DNA from: Nilaparvata lugens
Lineage: Eukaryota > Arthropoda > Insecta > Hemiptera > Delphacidae
Direction: 5' to 3'
Assembly (NCBI RefSeq): GCF_014356525.2
Contig: NC_052506.1
Span: forward strand, 16,115,872-16,179,871
Length of the DNA stretch: 64,000 nucleotides
Each line of letters opens with the position of its first letter. Positions within the stretch are counted from its first letter, which is position 1. Positions 56,133-64,000 of this stretch are shown here, in pieces. The position numbers were made by a program, and so were the translations under genes. The notes under the pieces are model-generated. The model was not told where the DNA came from, did not search any database, and was given only the letters and a program-made list of their open reading frames with translations.

Positions 56133-56199
<67 letters not shown>
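56133..56199. repeat. (GT)n microsatellite
   Basis: About 33 uninterrupted GT units in the left arm of the large inverted repeat. The matching right-arm run at 57953-57983 has about 15 CA units. Confidence 0.95.
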
Positions 56200-56200
<1 letters not shown>

Positions 56201-57066
56201 ATCTCAGTTATGTTGAGTAGTAGTAGTGACAGCTTCAACAGGGATGCCTTTGTTGAGGAGGTTCACGATGAGCAATAACCTTCCAGAGGCTTTGACAGCA
56301 CCAGCAGCGACAAGAACAAAGGATTCTTCACCAGCAGTGTCTGGAGGTCTATAGTGTCGCTCACCAAGAACATCTATGCATCTGGCAACAAGATCATCAC
56401 CACCTCCAGCAGCCAGTGGTTCTGCTGGAAAATATAGCTCAGGGGCCGGAGCCAGCTGTCAACTAGCGCCGCAGTGCAGGATGGTTTCTCACAGCTTGGC
56501 GTTGTTGTCATTTGAGATGAGTGTCTGGCTTGGAAGTGTTTAGGCCGCATTGCAGGATGACTGTTAACGGTTGCCGGAAGATCAACAGCTGGTTTTTTTC
56601 GTTATTTTTCGTGATAGAGGAATTCTGATTGCAGATTCGTTCTCAGCGACCCCAAGTTTAGCCTAAAGGCTCAGAATGTCAACAATGTTTTTGAATAATT
56701 AAAAATCATCATGAAAATTCATTAATATGGTAGTACACCAAGTTTCTGGAAACTTTTTACTGGTGACTGGAGTTTATAGGCAACACAAAAATAAAAATAA
56801 TTGTGAGAAAGAAAACTGCTGATGACACGAATAAGACCATCACTCCATTGTTCTTTTGTCTCGGCTGCTTGGCTGAGCCTGGCTGGAGGGATCAAATAAC
56901 TGACTGGATTGATCTTTCGTCTGTCTGCTAGGCGGAACTACACTGACCATTGCTGGGTGGAAGATGTTACTGCGGCTGCTCGCATTCCCACCAACGCTGC
57001 TATTATTTGCTGTCTCAGCGCCTAGTCTGAGTCAGACAAGCATCCAGCCTGCACTGCGGAGCTAGG

Positions 57067-57758
57067 TTGAAGGTTGCCCCTGCAGCTGCGGTGATGGTGT
57101 TGGAGGGGGTAGAAGAACCAGCAGACGAGCATCTTGAGCTGATCCTGGCTGATCCACCCAATTACCAGGAGCAGCTCCCCATACCCTCCAAATTTCTGGA
57201 AGCTGTAGCTCCTGCAAACTTCATTGCCCAGCTGGAGGCTGTGGAGGTGGCTCTAGCAGGTCCTGTGGATGCACCAACAACCTGCAGGCTGCAGTGTCAG
57301 AGGCAGCTGTGAACATCATTCCTGGGGAGCAAGGAGGTATGAGGGCAGCTATCACCATTTTCGGGGAATGGCAGGGTAGGGGTAGAGGACAGGGTCGACC
57401 CAATTTCAATGCTCTTGAAATGGAGTGTGAGAGATTGGTGCAACAAGTTGAGTTGTGCTGCTATCCTGCTGTTCCTCGAAATTGTATGGGAGCAGTCAAA
57501 ATTGTCAACAACTTGTTTGAGGAGCCTCAAACTATGGTCTTAAACAGATTGTTGACAATGGAAGATATGCTGCTAGACTATAACCCCACTACTGTGCAGT
57601 ATAGCAAGGCTTGGTCTATCATGCTAGGCCTCAGAGGGTGCATAAGGCTATGCGCAACCCACAAGTTGGGTGCCCCAAGGCTTTTGCCTGTAGAACAAAG
57701 GCCTGCACAGGCTGTCAGCTATCAGGAAAGTTTCAATGACTACCTGACAGAGACCTAG
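57067..57758 (+). CDS. Unrecognised coding-like frame in the centre of the inverted repeat
   Basis: Two overlapping plus frames (57067-57312 and 57294-57758) look like one frame with a one-base shift near 57300. The first reads HLELILADPPNYQEQLPIPSK, the second MECERLVQQVELCCYP and PQTMVLNRLLTMEDML. The segment is more GC-rich than its surroundings. I do not recognise a family; a structural gene of a Polinton-like element is only a guess. Confidence 0.35.
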
Positions 57759-57951
57759 CTCTCCTCTTTCTACTGGTAGAAGGCTATCCTAGGGGCAACC
57801 TTGACAGCTGGCTCCAGCACCTGAGCTTTATTTTCCAGCAGAACCACTGGCTGATGAAGGCGGTGACAATCTTGTTGCCGGATGCATAGATGTTCTTGGT
57901 GGGCGACACTATAGGCCTCCAGGGGCATCACTATAGGCCTCACATATAGAT

Positions 57952-57985
<34 letters not shown>

Positions 57986-58441
57986 AACTGACTACAACCA
58001 CAGCTTAGAATGTAATGAAGTAATCTAATAAAATTTTTCAAATATATGACTTTGTAGGTCGAACTGTTTTTTGCTAGTATATAATCAATTTTGGCAGTAC
58101 TTTGGCCAATTAACTCGACAACATCCCGTTATGATGAACTTGGGGTCATCATGCTCTGATGAACTTGTTTATTATCATGCCACACAAAAAAGTTGTATAA
58201 TCATGACTTTCAAGATGGTGAAGGTTGTAACCGCCTACATCATGGTCCAATTAACTTGACAACATCCTTCTATGATGAACTTGGGGTCATAGCACTCTGA
58301 TAAACTTGTTTATTATCATGCTGCACAAAAAAGTTGTATAATCATGACTTTCAAGATGGTGAAGGTTGTAAACCGCCAACATCATGGTCTGATAAACTTG
58401 TTGCCTATATAAATGCTAATTAATAAGTTCTTATCTCCAGT

Positions 58442-59385
58442 ATGGATAAGACAGTGATAGCACAAGAGCTGTACAGGCAAGCTTGTCAGAATTTTCTGAC
58501 AAGAAAGGTTACAGTCAAAGGTCTCGACGACCTCTATCAGGCTGACCTTGTTTAGATGATACTGTATGCTAAACAGAATAAAGGTTACAAGTACATTATC
58601 ACAATCATAAATTGTCTCAGTAAGCTTGCATTTGCTATACCAATTAGGAATAAGTCAGTGAATGATATTGTTGAGCCTATGCAGCCTATATTTCAACAGC
58701 ATCCAATGAAAAATCTGCAGACTGATTGGATGGGAAAGAGTGGTTCAATTCAATTTTTCAACAACTTGTACATCAGTATAATGTGAATCATTACTCAACT
58801 AGATCAGAGAAGAAGGCATCTATAGTGGAACGTTTCAACAGAACACTTAAACAGTCAATGTGAGTCAAGTTCACTAAGTGAGGAACCTATGGTTGGATAG
58901 ACATTCTAACCTCACTTCTCAAAGTGTACAATTCTAAGATTCATCGAACAATTGGCATGCGACCAGTAGATGTGAAGAAGAAGCATGAAAAAGTGCTACT
59001 CAAGCGACTTGGTAAACAGCATCAAGCCTATCGAGAAGAGTTGCAGAAAAAGAATGCAAAGTGTGAAAGTAAGTTCTATCCAGGTCCTCATCAGGATATT
59101 GTGCCCTGAGACAAGGTTAGAATAAGCAAGTATAAAAAGACTTTTGAGAAAGGATACCTAGCCAATTGGACAGATGAGTTGTTTACAGTAACACGTGTAT
59201 GCCCTACAGTGCCTGTAACATATGAATTGGAAGACTATAGAGGTGAACCTCTGAAGAAATTGAGAAGACAAAAGTGTCTAGTGTCTTTGAGATTGAAAAG
59301 GTTTTGAGGAGACAAGCTGCTAGTGCGTTGGGAAGGATATAGTTCTAATCACGACTCCTGGATTGATAAAAGTGACTTGGTCTAG
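58442..59385 (+). pseudogene. Polinton/Maverick-type integrase
   Basis: ATG 58442 starts MDKTVIAQELYRQACQNF, then GLDDLYQADLV followed by TAG, and YAKQNKGYKYIITIINCLSKLAFAIP, the usual start of Polinton integrases (first Asp in QAD). The second acidic region (QTDWMG) is altered; KASIVERFNRTLKQSM carries the Glu; YNSKIHRTIGMRPVDV follows. The end has a chromodomain-like LLVRWEGYSSNHDSWIDKSDLV. At least four stops or shifts. In the family it integrates the large element; here it is dead. It lies directly outside the large inverted repeat. Confidence 0.8.
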
Positions 59386-60800
59386 CATGAGAGAGGTTGT
59401 AAACTTATTCAAAGTTATTGATTTTGATCGGGTGGTAAAAGGTTGTGGTCTTGAAATGGACAATAAGAAGAAGTGCCATGGTCCTTTGTTCCCCAACCAT
59501 ATGAGATGTATGTGGACCTTCAGGGTGTGGTAAGACAAAATCTGCTTTTCACCATGCATTTTGATCCAAAAGGAATACATTTCTCAAATATTCACCTTTT
59601 TCCAAAGACTATATTTCAGTCAGACTGCTATTATGCAAGGACTGGGCGAAGGGATGGAATATGTTGAGTGTGATACAAGTGATGAAATACCTGAACCATA
59701 TGAACTGCCTGCCAATTCATCTGGTACAATCTGGACATCCTGAGAGTCAAGATATTCTATAAAGAAGGGGTCATTCATAGCTTTATAACGGTTTAATATG
59801 TTCATCTCAAAGTCATTGTTTTTATTTAGATAATCCAGCAAGAAGGGGTCTCTTGTTACTATAGAGTTATTCATGTAATGTATTATATCTTGGATTTCAA
59901 AACACTTGCAGGTTATATCATCCAAGCTATTAAATGGTTGAAGGAGCTGTTTCCCAATACAGAAGTCTAGATGATGATGACTGGGATAAATGGTTTGACT
60001 ATGCACAATTCTAAATTCTGTCAGGACAGAGATTGCTGCTAAGTATTCAACTTCATTGTAACCAATTTTCTCCATTATTATTAGCAAGTATCCCAACGCC
60101 GTGAAAACGGCACAATGGGCAAAGAAGAAGAAGATTATTAGCAAGTCTCTCATGTTGAAACGTTTGTTAACTGTCACCATCACCTCTCAAATAAAAGTGG
60201 GAAACTCGTTATCAGCAGGGATTTGATATAGTTCATTTTTATGCAGGATGGTAGCCGATCAATATATGCACCATAGTATAGAGCTTTAACAGCTGCACAC
60301 TGTGCCAATTTGTAGAAGTTGGGAGGGTTCAACATTTTGTAACAATTGAATTGAGGTGAGTCATACAGCTTAAGACTGTATCATTGTAGTCTAAAGTAGT
60401 TATATGGTTGAGGGAATAGAATTTCCTGTGCACTGCATTAGGCGGCAGTCGCCGAAAATATAGATCTGTGTTTCTACACTATACATTATGATTATATAAT
60501 CTGATCAATTATCTGCTTCAATAACATTACTTATAGAACATATATTTACACATATACACTTATATTACATATGGGTTACCAGCAATGAGCAAATGATCAA
60601 TTATACTTCTTACAGGCTCAAAAGCACTAGGCAAATCCACAATATCACTATTTACAGTATTTACTTAGCCATCTGGCAAATCAACAATCTCACTATTTAC
60701 AGTATTTACAGAGCCATTGGGTCTGGTGAAGGTGCACTGGTCAAATCAGATAATACAGCCTCTGACGTCCCAGGAATATCACCCACACTAACTATTGGAT
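59386..60800. other. Region with weak frames only
   Basis: A plus frame (59561-59743) and a minus frame of 187 codons (59620-60183, FEIQDIIHYMNNSIV and DPFFIEYLDSQDV) overlap; neither is recognised. They could be remnants of Polinton genes. At 60633-60712 a 42-bp unit with CACTATTTACAGTATTTAC occurs twice in tandem. Confidence 0.35.
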
Positions 60801-61171
60801 GAATATTTTCACTGTCCAGTTTTCTCCTTCTATTCTTGGATATTCATAACATGGATCTTCATTTTCACTTGTGGATGGTTGGTATTCTTCTGATATGTAA
60901 AAATCTTCATGACCATCACTTTCACTCTCCTCTTCTGACATAAGCTCACTTATAGATTGCTAGATTATCTTCTTCTTGATATTCACAAAGATATTCTTCT
61001 TCAGCTGGTGTATCAACTACTCTTGCATTGTCAATATCATTTGTATGCCATTGTAATCTCTCCATTTGCCGCCAATCATCACCAAAATGTTTTTCAAAAG
61101 TTTATCTACATCATTCAGTTTTTCTTTCTTTACAATATGCACAGATGTATCTATTCCATTAATTCAGTTAA

Positions 61172-61960
61172 TCAGTAATCCAAAAAATAAATTGATCCAA
61201 AATCATTTCGATAAAATTGTTCCCCTCCAACAGTGATCTTGTCAGATGCAGTTCTTTTAATATACTTGCGTTTTGATAAATTGAACTTGAAATGCCATGA
61301 TGATGGCAGTCTGATAATCTCATCTTTAGCAGATTTCCAATCATAGATTTGGCTATCGTCACCATGTTTAAAAACAGTTCCATGACTTTGAAATATATCA
61401 AAATATTCTTCTTGGAGAACAATCCTATCTTTCTTTCTGAGAACTCTTTCTATCCGCCCAAATACACGGTCGGGTGGAATGAATGAATGCTCAACTACTA
61501 GGAAAACCAAGCATACTTCTTTTACTGGTCTGGCTGCTTGATGAATCAACCAGTAAGAAATCATAGCAACCATCACAGTATTTTTATTCTGGCCTCAACA
61601 GCCATTGGAGAGCATTTTAACTGTAGTACTGTATTTGCACAGTCTGTGGTATACTGCAGATGCAATTTCATTGGAAACTGTTCCAACTGTTCTTTCCATA
61701 CATGCAAACATTTTCTGTTCTCATTTTGTCAATCACTTGAACACCCTACACATATTGTGAAGTTGAAATAATAAATCTGGCGAGAATAATATGCAGATTG
61801 GTCTGGTACTTTTGGTACTACATCAATGTAGTATCATCGTTTTCCTTCAAGATTTTGTAAAATGCAGAAGCTCTCAGTTTATGTACCCGTAACTCTGTCA
61901 TGTGTTTAATCTTCTCTTGTTCAGAAGTTATGCTTATATTGGAAATTGGAGTTTGAACTG
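61172..61960 (-). pseudogene. DUF7869-like gene, copy 6
   Basis: From about 61960 the reading gives EQEKIKHMTELRVHKLRA, then GQNKN preceded by NGC and a stop near 61592, and VEHSFIPPDRVFGRIERVL with HGTVFKHGDDSQIYDWKSAK. The block order matches the family, in a subfamily with PPDRVFG. Frame breaks lie near 61730 and 61590. The N-terminal side is cut by the LINE at 61962. The acidic sequence at about 60950-60810 (EEESESDGHEDFY) could be a distal part. Confidence 0.65.
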
Positions 61961-61961
61961 A

Positions 61962-64000
61962 AATAGAATAGAATAGAATAGAATAGAATAGAATATATTT
62001 CTAGATCCATAGGCATATTGATGCATAAGATCACGTCAAAAATTGAGATGTTTTATTGTTTTTTAAAATTTAGAATTCATTTCTATGTTTGGTTCCGACA
62101 TCTGCAGAAACTCATCGACCTCATAAAAAGGATTACTGCATAGCCACCCATACATTACACATTTGAACTCTCTGAGGCTTAAGTTCCTGACCTTGAGGGG
62201 TAATTTATTGAAGAGTCGTATACTCATAATCAAATGACTGGATCTCAGTTTTTCAAGTCGAACAAAGGGAACGTCAATGTCATGTCTACGTCTGGTATTG
62301 AGTCCATGTATGTTGATTCTGTGCTGATGTTTATGCTTCCCTTTATACGCGTGAACTAGGCTATTGTAGATGTAGAGATTTACAACTGTCAGAATTCTAA
62401 GCTCAAGAAAAAGTGGCTTACAGTGGGCAATTCTTCCAGCTCCACTCATAATTCTTATTGCTCTCTTTTGCATTATCAGCACCTCTCCAGTCTTGGTTGC
62501 ATTGCCCCAGAACATTAAACCATAACTCATAACTGACTGGAACAGTGCAAAATATGTGGATTTTACATATTCAAATGGTACACAGCACATTAAACGCGAC
62601 AACAGAAAGTTGACTCGAGACAGCCTATCCAGAACTGCATCAATATGAGGAGCCCATGATAAATCCCTATCCACAATCAGACCCAGAAACTTGGCCTTAT
62701 TGGTCACCAAGGAGTCTCCACTGTACGGTCTTAAACTGAAGACAACCATCTGAGTCTTGGATTGGTTCAAAAGAAAGCCATTTGCTGAGAACCAGTCTGA
62801 AGCCTGTTTTGTTGAATTTCTAGCTCTCTCACCAACAGCCAACACATCAGAATCTGAATCAATCAGAGTTGTGTCATCTGCATATATGTAAGTGTTGCTG
62901 TCTACATTATTGGGTAGGTCATTTATGGCTATCAAAAATAGCAGGGGTCCCATTATGGAGCCCTGAGGCACTCCACATTCAACATTCACCACAGGGGACC
63001 ATCTACCATCAACTTCAACAGTCTGTTTTCTGTTACTAAGGTAGGAGCCAATGAAATTTAGAACTGAACCCTCAACACCATAGAAATTAAGTTTTTCAAT
63101 TAATATTTTGTGATCAACACAGTCGAATGCACGACTTAGGTCACAGAAGGTTCCCCATGCAAACTCCCTTCTCTCAAATGCATTGAGTATGTCAGTTACT
63201 AGTGCGTCAATGGCTTCAACTGTGGACCTTCCCTTCCGAAAACCATATTGAGAGCGCGTGAAGATACCAGAGCTTTCAAAAAATGAACTCAACTGCTCTG
63301 CCACCAAACTCTCAATCACTTTAGCCAGAACAGGGATAAGCGATATAGGTCGATAGTCTGCTGGATCTTTTCTATTCCCCTTCTTGAAAATTGGACACAC
63401 ACGGGCAATCTTGAGAAAATCAGGAAAAACACCATCTCTTAAACAGGCATTAATGCATAAAGCCAAAGGCTCTGCAACCAAATCACTGATTTCTTTCATT
63501 AGAGAGTTAGAGAAACCATACAAATCCCTAGATCTTGAGGGTTTAAGATTCTTAATCACTCTGCACACATCATCCCGTGTGATAAGCCTCCAATGAAAAT
63601 TTTTAGCAGAGACAGGACAGCTCCTCAGCAACTCCTGAAATGGGATGGAATTCTGCTTTATCCCCTTTCTTATATCCTCAATATATTTACTAAAAAACTG
63701 TGCAAAAGTATCAGGCTGAATTGGGGTAATGCTTTGTTTACTTTTCCCAGGCCTCATTTTATTTATAATTGTCCAAGCTGCTTTACACTTATTAGATGAG
63801 CTATCAATGACCCGGCCATTGTGGTTCAATTTTTCCATTCTTATTGTCTCCTTGTACCTCCCTCTCAATATTTTATACTCGGACTTTGCAAAATCAGTCC
63901 CCAACACTTTATAAGAATCATAGGCTGCCATCACCTTTAAACGCAGTGCAGCTAACTCCCTACTAAACCAAGGTTTGTTCAGATTCTTTGTCTTACAACT
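61962..64000 (-). mobile_element. Non-LTR retrotransposon, continues past the right edge
   Basis: The 3' end is marked by a (TATTC)n tail (61962-61996 as seen on minus). It is inserted in the DUF7869-like copy 6. The coding region (62063-64000) is open to the edge of the window. The other LINE in the window (48920) ends in the same pentanucleotide type. Confidence 0.85.
62063..64000 (-). CDS. LINE reverse transcriptase (ORF2 C-terminal part), open frame
   Basis: The frame is open from the right edge (SCKTKNLNKPWFSRELAALR) through the whole RT domain: PADYRPISLIPVLAKVIE, SQYGFRKGRSTVEAI, TFCDLSRAFDCVDHKIL (first Asp), GVPQGSIMGPLLFLIAINDL, YIYADDTTLI (catalytic DD), KAKFLGLIVD and the thumb region (SVMSYGLMFWGNA). 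It stops at 62063. No lesion is seen in about 645 codons. The enzyme would copy element RNA at the cut target. The endonuclease part lies outside the window. It resembles Jockey/CR1-type elements; the clade is not assigned. Confidence 0.9.
   Translation of the reverse strand, partial: SCKTKNLNKPWFSRELAALRLKVMAAYDSYKVLGTDFAKSEYKILRGRYKETIRMEKLNHNGRVIDSSSNKCKAAWTIINKMRPGKSKQSITPIQPDTFAQFFSKYIEDIRKGIKQNSIPFQELLRSCPVSAKNFHWRLITRDDVCRVIKNLKPSRSRDLYGFSNSLMKEISDLVAEPLALCINACLRDGVFPDFLKIARVCPIFKKGNRKDPADYRPISLIPVLAKVIESLVAEQLSSFFESSGIFTRSQYGFRKGRSTVEAIDALVTDILNAFERREFAWGTFCDLSRAFDCVDHKILIEKLNFYGVEGSVLNFIGSYLSNRKQTVEVDGRWSPVVNVECGVPQGSIMGPLLFLIAINDLPNNVDSNTYIYADDTTLIDSDSDVLAVGERARNSTKQASDWFSANGFLLNQSKTQMVVFSLRPYSGDSLVTNKAKFLGLIVDRDLSWAPHIDAVLDRLSRVNFLLSRLMCCVPFEYVKSTYFALFQSVMSYGLMFWGNATKTGEVLIMQKRAIRIMSGAGRIAHCKPLFLELRILTVVNLYIYNSLVHAYKGKHKHQHRINIHGLNTRRRHDIDVPFVRLEKLRSSHLIMSIRLFNKLPLKVRNLSLREFKCVMYGWLCSNPFYEVDEFLQMSEPNIEMNSKF

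Larger units (their letters stand above)
54735..58400. repeat. Large inverted repeat with tandem units in the arms
   Basis: The left arm runs from about 54735 to 56460 (interrupted by an element at 54946-55979); the right arm is about 57800-58400. Shared blocks: a unit of about 170 bp with ATCATGACTTTCAAGATGGT (once or more in the left arm, twice in the right), AACTGTTTTTTG...TATATAATC, the GT/CA runs, and CAGCTGGCTCC-type sequence near 56450/57805. About 1.3 kb of single sequence lies between. A Polinton-type integrase starts 40 bp outside the right arm, so the arms may be Polinton terminal repeats. Confidence 0.65.

Noticed and set aside
59620..60183. A confident gene of 187 codons on minus
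   Set aside because: No motif, overlapping plus frame, and a region of decayed element sequence; reported only as a weak frame.
1..64000. CRISPR array, operon or bacterial-type promoters
   Set aside because: Spliced genes, SINE, LINEs and eukaryotic transposons show this is a eukaryotic nuclear sequence; the direct repeats seen are satellite-like or transposon-internal.

Overview
The window is AT-rich eukaryotic DNA made almost entirely of transposable elements, their nested insertions and their decayed genes. No intact ordinary host gene was recognised. Spliced transposase genes, pogo/Tigger, piggyBac, Harbinger with a MADF-BESS partner, mariner, Polinton-type integrase, LINEs, a tRNA-derived SINE and an endogenous densovirus together point to an arthropod. 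The style of the AT-rich repeats and the densovirus suggest a hemipteran, possibly a planthopper; the species is an inference only.

Layout. 0.9-3.6 kb: two minus-strand fragments of genes carrying the motifs FDxQK, D[NSG]C-x2-QN[KR]N and GH[ST] (called DUF7869-like here, a name recalled and not searched). 3.7-12.5 kb: one pogo/Tigger element with matching 20-bp termini. Inside it sits a Harbinger element; inside the Harbinger transposase gene sit a 1-kb MITE and a 3.6-kb endogenous ambisense densovirus with an uninterrupted NS1 frame. 13.2-14.6 kb: Mutator-like transposase pseudogene. 15.4-16.7 kb: third DUF7869-like gene. 17.2-25.1 kb: a DUF7869-like transposon with its own terminal inverted repeats and TTA target duplication, split by an intronless senataxin-like helicase copy and a mariner MITE. 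25.8-26.7 kb: large foldback. 27-31 kb: two piggyBac pseudogenes.

31.4-43 kb: the best-preserved DUF7869-like transposon. It has TIRs, subterminal CCAATGT/ACATTGG boxes and a three-exon gene whose splice phases all match. Intron 1 holds an almost intact piggyBac and a tandem triplication. 41.3-48.5 kb: a 3-kb direct duplication containing the right end of that element. 48.9-51.1 kb: 5'-truncated LINE with a 14-bp target duplication. 51.4-54.7 kb: complete piggyBac with TTAA and 14-bp TIRs. 54.7-58.4 kb: multi-kb inverted repeat abutting a Polinton/Maverick-type integrase pseudogene with a chromodomain remnant. 61-62 kb: sixth DUF7869-like gene, cut by a LINE whose reverse transcriptase frame is open to the right edge.

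How the parts relate. The nesting gives a relative history: satellite-like repeat, then Tigger, then Harbinger, then MITE and densovirus. Several otherwise intact transposase frames are broken only by a one-base change in a homopolymer, so some apparent pseudogenes may be assembly errors. Coordinates of element ends come from direct reading of inverted repeats; family names come from recognised motifs, not from searches.
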